Below, in pieces: positions 1 to 8,504 of a stretch of DNA of 64,000 nucleotides; positions within the stretch are counted from its first letter, which is position 1; each line of letters opens with the position of its first letter. The notes below the pieces were generated by a model. That model had not been told where the DNA came from. It did no database searches and was given only the letters and a program-made list of their open reading frames with translations. A program made the position numbers and the translations under genes. The DNA comes from Senegalimassilia sp003474385 (GTDB taxonomy: Bacteria > Actinomycetota > Coriobacteriia > Coriobacteriales > Eggerthellaceae). Location: NCBI RefSeq assembly GCF_003474385.1, contig NZ_QUCY01000009.1:23637-87636 (forward strand), given 5' to 3'.

Positions 1-1128
1 TTCTGGGTGAACGCCGAGAAGCTCCTCTATACGGCCCTTGTGACATACCTCCTCGACCATTGTCCCGAGGAGGACAGGAACATACCTGGCCTTCTCTCCC
101 TTCTCGCATTGGCGGATGCCCGTGAGGATGACGAAGGTTACCTGAGTCCGCTCGACATGCTTTTTAAAGAGCTCGAAACAGGGCGTCGCCTCATGAAGGT
201 GTCCGAAGGTAGCACATTCGATCCGAGCTCCCGGGCATTCACCACGGATGCGGGCGATTGGGCGTGGGTCAAGGTGGCGGAGCCCGTGCGACCCGAGGAC
301 GACTTCGCCTTATCGAGCTACAAACAGTTCAAGGTGGCTGCGGGCAAGACCCTCAAATCCATCATGATCTCGTGCAACGTTCGCATGAAGCCCTTCGACA
401 TCGCCGAGATGCGCGAGCTTCTCCGCTTTGACGAGATGGCCCTCGACCACATGGGTGACGCGAATGCGAAGGTCGCCGTGTTCGCGTCGATGTCGGACAC
501 AGACTCCACCTTCGACTTCGTGTTCGCGCTCCTCATGCAACAAGCGCTCGACACCCTCTGCGAGTGCGCGCTCAAGCGCTTCGCGGGGCGGCTTCCGAGA
601 TGCGTGCACTTTGTTTTCGACGAGTTCGCGAACATCGGCACCATCCCCGACTTCGAGCGGATGATCACGGTCACCCGGAGCCGCAACATCGCCGTGTCCA
701 TGATCTGCCAATCCCTCTCGCAGCTCGACGAGAACTACGGCGAGAACAACGCGGCGACGATCGTGAACGCCTGCGACACGATGCTCTACCTGGGCGGCAA
801 GTCGGCGGATACCAACCAGAAGATCGCGGAGATGATCGGCAAGCAGACGGTCGCGAACGTCTCCGTGAACGACTCTCGCGGGAACAACCCCACCTACACG
901 CACAACTACGGCCTCATAGAGCGAGACCTCATGCAGGGCTCCGAGATCTCACGCATGCCCAAGGACGAGGCGCTCGTGCTCATAAACGGGGCGCAAGCGT
1001 TCAAGGACAAGAAGTACGTGCTTTCGTCGCACCCCCGCGCATCACTGCTGGCAAGGGCTGAGAAATCCGGGCCCTTCGACTTCAGGCGGTACCGCGCCCG
1101 ACGGGAAGGAGAGCTGATGGAGACCTGA
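1..1128 (+). CDS. VirD4/TraG-type conjugative coupling ATPase, C-terminal part
   Basis: Coupling protein that delivers relaxase-bound DNA to the type IV secretion channel at the inner membrane. The reading frame is open from the first base, so the N-terminus and Walker A lie outside the window. Visible is the C-terminal half of the motor: a Walker B stretch VHFVFDEFANIG (about nt 607-642), followed by the block beginning PDFERMITVTRSRNIAVS and the QSLSQL segment typical of TraG/VirD4 proteins. The gene ends with an ordinary stop and is followed by a 190-base leader and then the pilin-like, PrgI and VirB4 genes, the usual Gram-positive conjugation order. Family assignment is firm; the exact subfamily is not. 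Confidence 0.9.
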   Translation, partial: FWVNAEKLLYTALVTYLLDHCPEEDRNIPGLLSLLALADAREDDEGYLSPLDMLFKELETGRRLMKVSEGSTFDPSSRAFTTDAGDWAWVKVAEPVRPEDDFALSSYKQFKVAAGKTLKSIMISCNVRMKPFDIAEMRELLRFDEMALDHMGDANAKVAVFASMSDTDSTFDFVFALLMQQALDTLCECALKRFAGRLPRCVHFVFDEFANIGTIPDFERMITVTRSRNIAVSMICQSLSQLDENYGENNAATIVNACDTMLYLGGKSADTNQKIAEMIGKQTVANVSVNDSRGNNPTYTHNYGLIERDLMQGSEISRMPKDEALVLINGAQAFKDKKYVLSSHPRASLLARAEKSGPFDFRRYRARREGELMET

Positions 1129-1318
1129 AACGTGCGGCTGCGGCAAGGATCGGCGGATCCCCAAGACGCCTGGGTGATTCCACGCACCCGGACGCTGCCG
1201 CAGCCGAAAGACGCAAAGGAGCGCGCAAGCGCCCCTGCGAACCCAATTCTATCATCGGCGCGCAACCGACCCATTCCACATTCAGGGCGGCAGCGCGAAA
1301 GACGGCAAAGGAGGGCAA
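1129..1318 (+). other. structured intergenic leader before the pilin-like gene
   Basis: An 11-bp perfect inverted repeat (CGGCTGCGGCA at 1135-1145, TGCCGCAGCCG at 1196-1206) encloses a smaller hairpin (GGGTG at 1172, CACCC at 1185). Just after it comes GACGCAAAGGAG, a motif that recurs before other genes of this module. There is no U-run, so it is more likely an mRNA structure than a terminator. Function is inferred only. Confidence 0.4.
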
Positions 1319-1534
1319 ATGCTCGCAAACATCATCAGCCTTGTCTCTGGCTGCGTCACCTTCCTCGGCGGCTTTCTGGTCGTCTGGGGCGCGGTGTCGC
1401 TCGGACTCGCCATCAGGGAGCAGCAGGGAGGCTCACAGATTGCCTCCGCCATATCCACTATAGCTGGCGGCGCGATCATCATCGCCGCAGCAGTCTACTT
1501 CGGGATGCTCGACACGTCCTGGCTCCCTGCCTAG
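1319..1534 (+). CDS. small two-helix membrane protein, VirB2/Maff2-like
   Basis: A 71-residue protein made almost wholly of two hydrophobic helices (about residues 5-30 and 42-65) joined by a short polar loop REQQGGSQ. Size, topology and position between the coupling protein and PrgI match the small pilin-like (VirB2/TrbC or Maff2-type) proteins of Gram-positive type IV secretion systems, which probably line or extend the channel. Start is the ATG with the strong site AAAGGAGG just upstream. There is no catalytic motif to check, so the call rests on size, topology and neighbours. Confidence 0.6.
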   Translation: MLANIISLVSGCVTFLGGFLVVWGAVSLGLAIREQQGGSQIASAISTIAGGAIIIAAAVYFGMLDTSWLPA

Positions 1535-1548
1535 TGAGGCGGTGAGCC

Positions 1549-2007
1549 ATGTCGCTACAGATCCCCATTCAGAAGGACATCGGCGAATACGAGGAGAAGA
1601 TCGTCGGGAAGCTCTCCTTTCGCACGCTCGTCTGCGTGGCGGGAGGCTTCGGATCGGCGATCCTCGTGGCAGCGATATGCCATTTCTGGATCGGCATTGA
1701 GGTCGCCGACGCCGCTTTCCCCGTCATGTGCGCATCGATCCCGTTCTGGCTCGCCGGTTTCTGGCGTCCCTTCGGGATGCGCGCGGAGAAGTTCGCACCC
1801 CTTCTGTTTTCACACCACATGAAAGACCAAAGGCTCCTCTACGAAAGCCTGGCACCGAAGCATCTGACGCTCATCGAGCGCGGAGCGCCAAGCCGCAGGG
1901 CGAAGAGGATGTCCAGACGCAAAGGAGCGGAGGCCAATGAGCCAACCAGAGAATACGAAGAAGTCAAGGAAAGAGATGCAAGGGGACAAGAAGAGGCTAA
2001 AGGATGA
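1549..2007 (+). CDS. PrgI-family type IV secretion membrane protein (VirB3-like)
   Basis: A 152-residue protein whose N-terminus MSLQIPIQKDIGEYEEKIVG is characteristic of PrgI proteins of Gram-positive conjugation systems. Two transmembrane helices (about residues 28-47 and 52-70) are followed by a basic tail ending in a charged, Glu-rich segment. PrgI is taken as the VirB3 counterpart and sits beside VirB4 in the membrane. The gene overlaps the start of virB4 by 71 bases, which implies translational coupling. The tail over the overlap has low complexity, so its exact sequence may be constrained by the VirB4 frame rather than by function. Confidence 0.78.
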   Translation: MSLQIPIQKDIGEYEEKIVGKLSFRTLVCVAGGFGSAILVAAICHFWIGIEVADAAFPVMCASIPFWLAGFWRPFGMRAEKFAPLLFSHHMKDQRLLYESLAPKHLTLIERGAPSRRAKRMSRRKGAEANEPTREYEEVKERDARGQEEAKG

Positions 2008-4510
2008 GAAGAAGATCGCAAAGGCCCGAATCAGAGCTGAGCGAGAGCGGGGCGGCTCTCAATCGAGCCTCTTGCGGCAACTCACTGGCATGTCCTCAAA
2101 GTCCGATCGTTCGAAGAAGGCTCATGAGGAGAAGCTGAAACGCCAGAAGAAGGCAAGGGCATCAGCGGGCGACATAGCTTCCTTCATCGGCTACGACGCC
2201 GTCTACAAGGACGGCATCGCGCAGGTCGAGGAAGGGCTCTTCTCGCAGACGATCGAGTTCTCGGACATCTCCTACCAGTCGGCACGTCGCGAGAACCAGC
2301 AGAACATCTTCACGGTGCTCTCCTCGCTCTATAACTACTTCGGCGCGGACTCGTGCGTGCAGCTCACCATTGCGAACGTCCCCATCCCTGAAGAGGAGAT
2401 CGGAAAGAAGCGCTTCTTCAAGGCGTCCGACCCCGACACGGAGAAGTACGCCAAGGAATACAACCAGATCTTGAACGACAAGATGCGAGAGGGCGTCTCC
2501 AACCTCACGCGCCATCGCTATCTCACTTATATGGTCGGTGCAAGCGACGTATGGGAGGCCGTGCCGAAGCTCTCCCGCATCAAGGGCGACGTAATCGACA
2601 CGCTCTCGCGCATCCGCTGCGAGGCGCATGCCCTAAACGGCATCGAGCGCTTGAGCGCGATCCGCTCCCAGCTTCGTCCGAAGGCAGCGTTCACGTTCAC
2701 ATGGGACAAGGTGAATCCCTGCTCGAACACGAGGACACGCGACCTGATCGCCCCCGCGCTCGTGGACTTCAAGCCCAGCGGACGCTCAGACATCTTCAGG
2801 ATCGACGAAATGTACGGCTGCGTGCTCTCCATCCGCACGTTCGGATCGATGCTTGAGGACTACTACCTAGCGAACATCATCGACCTTCCCATGCCCCTGT
2901 CGGTGAACCTGCACATCCAGCCCATCGCGCAATCGGACGCCCTCGCGCTCGTGAAGCGACAGCTCGACTGGATGGACAAGGAGATAATCGACGAGCAGAT
3001 GAGCGCCATGAAGAAGGGCTACGACTATACGATCCTGCCTCCGGAGCTGCGCTACTCCAAGGAGGAGGCGGAGGAGCTCCTCGACTTCCTTCGAAACAAG
3101 AACGAGCGCCTCTTCACCTACACCGGCCTCATCTACACCTACGCCGATACTGTTGATGCGCTTGAGCGCCAGGTCGAGCAGATCATCTCCGTCGGGCAGG
3201 GAAACTCGCTCGGCATCGAGCCGCTCTACTACCGCCAGCGCCAGGCTCTGAACTCGGTGTTGCCGCTCGGCATGAACCACGTCGATGTCACCCGCTACCT
3301 CACTACAGGCCAGATAGCCATGCAGATGCCCTTCGCATCGTTAGAGCTCAACCAGGAGGGCGGGGGCTATTACGGGCAGTCGAAGCAGTCGGGCAACCTC
3401 GTTATCTGCAACCGCAAGAAGCTCGCAAGTCCCATGGGGTTCGTCTGCGGCAAGCCCGGTTCCGGGAAGTCCTTCTCTGTGAAACGCGAGATCACCAATA
3501 CAGTGCTCGCCTATCCGGAGGACGAGATCATCATCTTCGACCCCGCTGGCGAGTACGGAAATCTCATCGAGGCCCTCGGCGGCGTGAACGTCCGGCTCGC
3601 GCCCGATGCGGACACCGCGCTCAACCCCTTCGATTTGGCCGATGTGGAGGGGCGCGCCGACGCCGCGCAGCTCGCCTTCAAGATCGATGCCTTCCTGGCC
3701 CTTTCGAGCGCGATGATGGCGGAGTCCTCCGAAGGCCTTCCCGAGGCGGACAAGTCGATCATCACAAGATGCGTCGAGGCGGCCTACGCGAGATGCTCGC
3801 GTGGCGAGGGAATGCCGACGCTTTCCGATTTCCACGAGATACTCGTCGAGCAGCCTGAGGCGGAGGCGCGCGACATAGCTCTTCGCTACGAGCGATACGT
3901 CACCGGTGCGCTGTCGTTCTTCAACCGACAGTCCAACGTCGGCTTCGACAACCGCATCACCAACATAGACCTTCACGACCTCTCCACCAACATGCGCGTG
4001 TTCGGCATGCTCATCGCGTTAGAGGCCGTGCGCAACCGGATGTATGCAAACTTCGATCGGGGCGTTACCACCTGGCTCTACATCGATGAGGTCCAGTCGC
4101 TCTTCGGCCACCCCACCATCATCGATTACTTCGCGAAGTTCTGGGCGGAAGGAAGGAAGTTTAACTTGATTTGCACCGGCATCTCCCAGAACACCTCGCA
4201 CATGCTCACTCACGAGCGCGCCCGCACCATGGTCCTGAACTCGGACTTCATGCTGCTCCACAAGCAGGCGAGCCAGGACCTCGCCGCGTGGTCGGAGATG
4301 CTCTCGCTCTCCGGTGCCGAGCGCGAGTACATCGACGAGTCCATCAAGGCCGGAGAGGGCCTACTCGTCGCGGGAGGGGCACGCGTGCCCATCCGGGACG
4401 ACTTCCCCAAGGGCGCGCTCTACGACCTCTGGAACACCAAGCCCGAGGAGATCGCGCAACTGAAGCGAGCCCATGCCTTCGAGAAGAACGCGAAGAGGAG
4501 CCAGGGCTAG
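1937..4510 (+). CDS. virB4: VirB4/TraE-type conjugation ATPase
   Basis: An 857-residue ATPase that energises assembly and transport by the type IV secretion channel. Walker A is GKPGSGKS at about residues 505-512 and Walker B is LYIDEVQ at about 714-720, with a FNLICTGISQN segment after it as in other VirB4 proteins. The first 75 residues are very basic and Lys/Arg/Glu-rich, an extension typical of Gram-positive members. Start is the ATG inside the PrgI gene, preceded by AAAGGAGCGGAGG. The length is normal for the family. The next gene begins at the base after its stop. Confidence 0.95.
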   Translation: MSQPENTKKSRKEMQGDKKRLKDEKKIAKARIRAERERGGSQSSLLRQLTGMSSKSDRSKKAHEEKLKRQKKARASAGDIASFIGYDAVYKDGIAQVEEGLFSQTIEFSDISYQSARRENQQNIFTVLSSLYNYFGADSCVQLTIANVPIPEEEIGKKRFFKASDPDTEKYAKEYNQILNDKMREGVSNLTRHRYLTYMVGASDVWEAVPKLSRIKGDVIDTLSRIRCEAHALNGIERLSAIRSQLRPKAAFTFTWDKVNPCSNTRTRDLIAPALVDFKPSGRSDIFRIDEMYGCVLSIRTFGSMLEDYYLANIIDLPMPLSVNLHIQPIAQSDALALVKRQLDWMDKEIIDEQMSAMKKGYDYTILPPELRYSKEEAEELLDFLRNKNERLFTYTGLIYTYADTVDALERQVEQIISVGQGNSLGIEPLYYRQRQALNSVLPLGMNHVDVTRYLTTGQIAMQMPFASLELNQEGGGYYGQSKQSGNLVICNRKKLASPMGFVCGKPGSGKSFSVKREITNTVLAYPEDEIIIFDPAGEYGNLIEALGGVNVRLAPDADTALNPFDLADVEGRADAAQLAFKIDAFLALSSAMMAESSEGLPEADKSIITRCVEAAYARCSRGEGMPTLSDFHEILVEQPEAEARDIALRYERYVTGALSFFNRQSNVGFDNRITNIDLHDLSTNMRVFGMLIALEAVRNRMYANFDRGVTTWLYIDEVQSLFGHPTIIDYFAKFWAEGRKFNLICTGISQNTSHMLTHERARTMVLNSDFMLLHKQASQDLAAWSEMLSLSGAEREYIDESIKAGEGLLVAGGARVPIRDDFPKGALYDLWNTKPEEIAQLKRAHAFEKNAKRSQG

Positions 4511-6157
4511 ATGGACCCGAGAAGCCTCGACAACACGAGCGCCTCGATCGCGGACATCGTCACCGCCGATAAGCTCGATGCTGTGAGCGCGGGGATCGTG
4601 AAGGACGACGAGAGCCAAAGCCTCTCTGCCCTAAGCGAGAAGGAATCCGCGCTCGGCAAGAGGACAACGCACAATGCAAGCCCTTCCAAGGAACGCATGC
4701 GCAAGTCGCAAGGTGTGGGTGCGGTGAATGCCGATTCTGATGGCGCATCGGGTGCCGGGGATGCATCTGCGGGAACCGAGAAGGCAAACGCCCCGAGCGA
4801 GCGGCTCAAGGTTCGCCAGTTCCTGGAGCGCGAGGCCATCTCCGAGCTCGACGACACTGACGAGTTCGAGGGCGCGGGTAGCGCCTATGACGCCGGGCAG
4901 GGCACCAAGCGAGCGATTGCTACCGTGCGGGACAGGAAAGCAAAAGGAGCCCACTCCGCATCGGGCGGCTACAAGGGATCGAGCGCGAACGCAAAGGCCA
5001 CCAAGAGCACGAGCGCGCAGGGCGCGAAGAAGGCGAAGACAACAAGCGCCCGAGGAGTCAGCCAGGCGCAAGCGAGCCACGCCGCCCAGGCGGCGGGAAC
5101 CGCCGCGAAGACGGCTGCCTCGTCGTCCGGCAACGCGGCCCTCGCTGGCACGGTCGGCGGAAGCGGGCTTGCGGCAGGCGGTGGGGTGCTCTGCGGGGTC
5201 ATCGCCTTCGTGCTAGTTGCGCTCGTCATAGGCCAGATAATCTCGGCCTTGTTCGGGTTCTGGGACGCAGAGGACAAGAAACGCTCCATGGAGGGGCTTC
5301 CCCCCTACATCACCTACGAGATGGTCGAAGAGGCCGTCCGCTGCCAGCAGGAGTACGGGCATCCCGCCGGGTGCACCATCGCGCAGATCATCTGCGAGTC
5401 GGGACAGGGAGATTCCATGAGTCAGCTCGCCACGCGCGACCACAACCTGTTCGGGATGAAATGGGCGTCGTCTTTCGCCTCGGCTCCGGAAGTCGTCGGA
5501 AAGGCGGGATGGAGCACGCAGGAGGAGTACACACCTGGCACATTCACGACCATCACGGCGTATTTCACGGTGTTCAAGGGGGATGTGGAGTGCATTCGCT
5601 TCCGAAGCCGCGTGTTCCTGCAGGCATCCCACTACCGCAACAACTCCCTCATCAAACAGGCCATCGCAGAGCACTCCTCTGACAAGATGGCGGAGGGTCT
5701 CAAGGATGCGGGATGGGCAACGAGCTCGGCCTATGTGGACTCACTCAAGTCCGCCATGGATACCTACAACCTGCGCCGCTTCGACTCGATGACGGTCGAG
5801 GACCTTGAGAGCGGGGCGCTCTCGGCCGACGCGATCATCGCCGCCGCCTACAGTCAGCTCGGCGTGCCCTACGTGTGGGGCGGCAACACGCCAGGCGTGG
5901 GCCTCGACTGCTCGGGACTCACACAGTACTGCTACCGACAGGCGGGCATCGCCATCCCACGAAACTCCGAAGATCAGGCCGCATTCGGGAGAAAAGTGCC
6001 GGTGTCTGAGGCTTCGCCCGGCGACATCCTCTGGAGGCCCGGGCACGTGGCCATCTACATCGGGGACGATCGCTACATTCATGAGCCGCATTCGGGTGCG
6101 GCCTGCACGATTGCAAGCGGCGCGTCGCACTTCGCGAGCGCCATCAAGATCAGATAG
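4511..6157 (+). CDS. bifunctional cell wall hydrolase (glucosaminidase plus NlpC/P60)
   Basis: A 548-residue conjugation-associated peptidoglycan hydrolase, the VirB1 counterpart that opens the wall for the secretion channel. Order of parts: about 210 residues of disordered Ala/Lys/Ser-rich cytoplasmic segment, one transmembrane helix (about 220-250), a glucosaminidase domain (about 260-420, with the CESGQGDS and HNLFGMKW motifs), and a C-terminal NlpC/P60 peptidase domain (about 440-548) with the catalytic Cys in LDCSGL and the His in GHVAIYIG. The ATG directly abuts the virB4 stop. All catalytic motifs I can check are present. Confidence 0.92.
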   Translation: MDPRSLDNTSASIADIVTADKLDAVSAGIVKDDESQSLSALSEKESALGKRTTHNASPSKERMRKSQGVGAVNADSDGASGAGDASAGTEKANAPSERLKVRQFLEREAISELDDTDEFEGAGSAYDAGQGTKRAIATVRDRKAKGAHSASGGYKGSSANAKATKSTSAQGAKKAKTTSARGVSQAQASHAAQAAGTAAKTAASSSGNAALAGTVGGSGLAAGGGVLCGVIAFVLVALVIGQIISALFGFWDAEDKKRSMEGLPPYITYEMVEEAVRCQQEYGHPAGCTIAQIICESGQGDSMSQLATRDHNLFGMKWASSFASAPEVVGKAGWSTQEEYTPGTFTTITAYFTVFKGDVECIRFRSRVFLQASHYRNNSLIKQAIAEHSSDKMAEGLKDAGWATSSAYVDSLKSAMDTYNLRRFDSMTVEDLESGALSADAIIAAAYSQLGVPYVWGGNTPGVGLDCSGLTQYCYRQAGIAIPRNSEDQAAFGRKVPVSEASPGDILWRPGHVAIYIGDDRYIHEPHSGAACTIASGASHFASAIKIR

Positions 6158-6170
6158 GAAGGACGGAAAC

Positions 6171-6911
6171 ATGACCAGAAAGAACAAGATCATGCTCGCT
6201 GCGGCTATCGTGGCAGCAGTGCTCCTCGTGGGCTCGGGCGTAGCCAGATGCACGATCGTCCAAAACGGGACGATTGAAGGTCGAGCTGCTGTCGAATCGG
6301 CAGAGGAGGCAGCAGTTGAAAACCCTCAGTCCGAGACCGACGCTGCAAACGGCGAAGCGAACTCTGACATCGAATCGCTCATCGGAACCTCGTGGGTGGG
6401 CGTGGACGACGCAACGCGCTCGCTGTCCATCGTCAAGGGAGCTTTCGTCGAGACCAAGGACGGCAGCACGGAGGTGACCTACTGGACACTTGACAGCGAG
6501 GAGCCGCTCTCATCCGGCATAGAGGCCACCGTGCTCGCCTCGAAGTCGATGACCGATGCCGCGAACCCCATTCTCGTCTCCGTGAGCAGCGAGGGCGCGG
6601 ACACCGTGCTTCGATCGGACGCCCTCGCCTGCGCATACAGGCAGGTACAGGTCGGGGACAGGTCGCTTCACTTCACCGGCGTCACTTCCAAGCTCGAAGA
6701 GGCTATGGGGATCGATGCCGCGAAGATCGAGGCCGCTGTTTCGACGCGTGCAGCTGCCGTGTCCCCGAGTGCGACCCGTGCCATCTGGGATGCGGAGGCG
6801 TGGATAGATTATGCCAACAACGCGGCTACGACAACTTTCACGCTCGACGATGGGGCATCTACCATGATCTCGGTCACGCGCTCATCCGACGGCACAATCG
6901 AGGCGCTCTGA
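6171..6911 (+). CDS. membrane-anchored protein of the conjugation module, unknown function
   Basis: A 246-residue protein with one N-terminal hydrophobic segment (about residues 8-25) and an otherwise soluble, acidic, probably extracellular part. I recognise no domain. It lies 13 bases after the wall hydrolase and 5 bases before the VirB6-like gene, so it is almost surely part of the same transcript. By topology it could be a VirB8/TcpC-like scaffold or an exported accessory factor, but no motif supports either. Start is the ATG with GGAAGGACGG upstream. Confidence 0.7.
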   Translation: MTRKNKIMLAAAIVAAVLLVGSGVARCTIVQNGTIEGRAAVESAEEAAVENPQSETDAANGEANSDIESLIGTSWVGVDDATRSLSIVKGAFVETKDGSTEVTYWTLDSEEPLSSGIEATVLASKSMTDAANPILVSVSSEGADTVLRSDALACAYRQVQVGDRSLHFTGVTSKLEEAMGIDAAKIEAAVSTRAAAVSPSATRAIWDAEAWIDYANNAATTTFTLDDGASTMISVTRSSDGTIEAL

Positions 6912-6916
6912 TAAGG

Positions 6917-7921
6917 ATGGGCAAAGTCAAAAGCCTCGTCTCAAACAGACGATTCATAGTGGCGTTCGCTGCTACATTCGCGCTTCTCGCCACGCTGTTC
7001 ATTCCCTCGCAGTTCGCTTGGGGCTCGATTGCGGACGACATCAATGCATGGCTTTGCGGAGTGCTCCGCGACTGGTGCAACTGGATCTTTGCGGCTCAGA
7101 CCGACGTGATGCGCTCGCTTGGCGCTAACGGCGTGCTATCGGCACCGTTCGAGACCATGCTCGCAAGCGCGGGAGATGTCTCCATGTACGCCATCGCGCG
7201 CGGTGTCTGGCAGGTCGCGGTGCTGCCCATCGGTTGCGGCGTGCTCGGGCTCGTCTTCACCTTGAAGCTCATCGAGATATCACAGCGCATGGACGGCAAC
7301 CAATCCTTCCCGGGCGTGAAGGAAGTGGTGTTCCTCCTCGTGTTCTTCGCGGTATTCCTTTTCCTGATCCAGCACTCCTTCGACCTCATGGCGGCCATCT
7401 ACGAGGTCATAGGCCTTGCGATAGACCGTGTGGAGGGACTTTTCGGCACTGGCGGCGCGCTGGACATGACGGCGGTATCCATCGTAACGGGCGATGACGA
7501 TCTCTCAGCACTGCTCGCGCTGCTCGTCGTCGCGGTCATCAGCTGGCTCGTCGTGCTCGTCGCATACATCGTGGCGCTCGTCGTCTGCTGGGCGCGAGCG
7601 ATACAGCTCTACGTCATGGCGGCTTTCTCCCCGATACCGCTGGCGTTCCTCGGATTCGACCAGACGCGCCAAATCGGGCTCGGGTACCTGAAGAGCTTCG
7701 GGGCCGTATGCATAGCAGGCCTCATCATCCTGATCCTGCTCATCAGCTTCCCCGTGATCCTGGGCGGCATCGTCGCCGTGAACCCGGGAACCGGAACGCC
7801 CATAGACGCGATCGCCAACGGACTCACCTACGCGCTCCAGTACCTCGCCATGTGCATCCTGCTCGTGCTGTCGCTCGTGAAGAGCGGAGCCTGGGCACGA
7901 GACATCGTGAGCGGGTTCTAG
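6917..7921 (+). CDS. polytopic conjugation channel protein, VirB6/TrbL-like
   Basis: A 334-residue protein with an N-terminal signal-like helix and about six further transmembrane helices (for example around residues 88-120, 135-155, 195-225, 255-280 and 300-320). The hydrophobic pattern, a loop with conserved Trp/Arg (CWARAIQLY) and the short segment AAFSPIPLAFLG are typical of VirB6/TrbL inner-membrane channel proteins. It starts at an ATG with ATAAGG just upstream, 5 bases after the preceding gene. Homology at family level is inferred from topology and position. Confidence 0.72.
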   Translation: MGKVKSLVSNRRFIVAFAATFALLATLFIPSQFAWGSIADDINAWLCGVLRDWCNWIFAAQTDVMRSLGANGVLSAPFETMLASAGDVSMYAIARGVWQVAVLPIGCGVLGLVFTLKLIEISQRMDGNQSFPGVKEVVFLLVFFAVFLFLIQHSFDLMAAIYEVIGLAIDRVEGLFGTGGALDMTAVSIVTGDDDLSALLALLVVAVISWLVVLVAYIVALVVCWARAIQLYVMAAFSPIPLAFLGFDQTRQIGLGYLKSFGAVCIAGLIILILLISFPVILGGIVAVNPGTGTPIDAIANGLTYALQYLAMCILLVLSLVKSGAWARDIVSGF

Positions 7922-7945
7922 GTGCATGCCAGCAAGAGAGGAGGT

Positions 7946-7970
7946 GGTGCCTATGGGCTGACGAGGCACC
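7946..7970 (+). other. hairpin leader before the next conjugation gene
   Basis: GGTGCC (7946-7951) pairs with GGCACC (7965-7970). About 40 bases later GACGCAAAGGAG precedes the next start, as after the leader at 1135-1206. There is no U-run, so it is unlikely to terminate transcription. Confidence 0.35.
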
Positions 7971-8029
7971 CACAGGGGCATTCCACCAATCGACCCCAAG
8001 AAGACACAAGACGCAAAGGAGAAAGCAAA

Positions 8030-8494
8030 ATGGACGACAAGAAAAACGTCTACATCACCCTGCACAAGAACTTCGTGCACGAGGGCATCGAGTACGAGGA
8101 CAGGAAGACCGGCGAGACCAAGACCTTCAACTCGGTGACGCTGCCCAAGGGCACCGTGGTCAACGGACAGGATGTGAGCTACAGCCAGTTCAGCCCCCTC
8201 TTCGTGAACCCGTCCCGATTCAAGGGCGAGAACTACCGAGACATCCCCCTTCTGACCGAGAAGGAGGTATGGCTGAAGAAGAGCGTGCTTGAGCCGGACG
8301 GCAGCCCCACCCTCGACGAGGATGGCAAGCAGGTGCGCGAGGTCATCAAGGTGATGCCCGCTGCGCTCAAGGAGGGCATCGACAAGGGAAGGGCGGCCTA
8401 CCTCGCATCGCTCGACGACAAGGCCAAGGAGGCCCGTGAGGCATCGGCCAACCAGACCCGCGAGGCCCGACAGGCCGAGCCCGTCTCCCGATAG
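8030..8494 (+). CDS. conserved-looking soluble ICE protein, unknown function
   Basis: A 154-residue hydrophilic protein without signal or membrane segment. The first 100 residues form a compact-looking domain (VYITLHKNFVHEGIEYEDRK at the start) and the last 50 are a charged helix rich in Lys, Ala and Glu. It lies between the channel protein and the adhesin, 108 bases after the former, behind its own leader and the strong site GACGCAAAGGAG, which suggests high expression. It might be a single-stranded-DNA or accessory protein of transfer, but no motif shows this. Confidence 0.65.
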   Translation: MDDKKNVYITLHKNFVHEGIEYEDRKTGETKTFNSVTLPKGTVVNGQDVSYSQFSPLFVNPSRFKGENYRDIPLLTEKEVWLKKSVLEPDGSPTLDEDGKQVREVIKVMPAALKEGIDKGRAAYLASLDDKAKEAREASANQTREARQAEPVSR

Positions 8495-8504
8495 GCGGTG
8501 CGAC

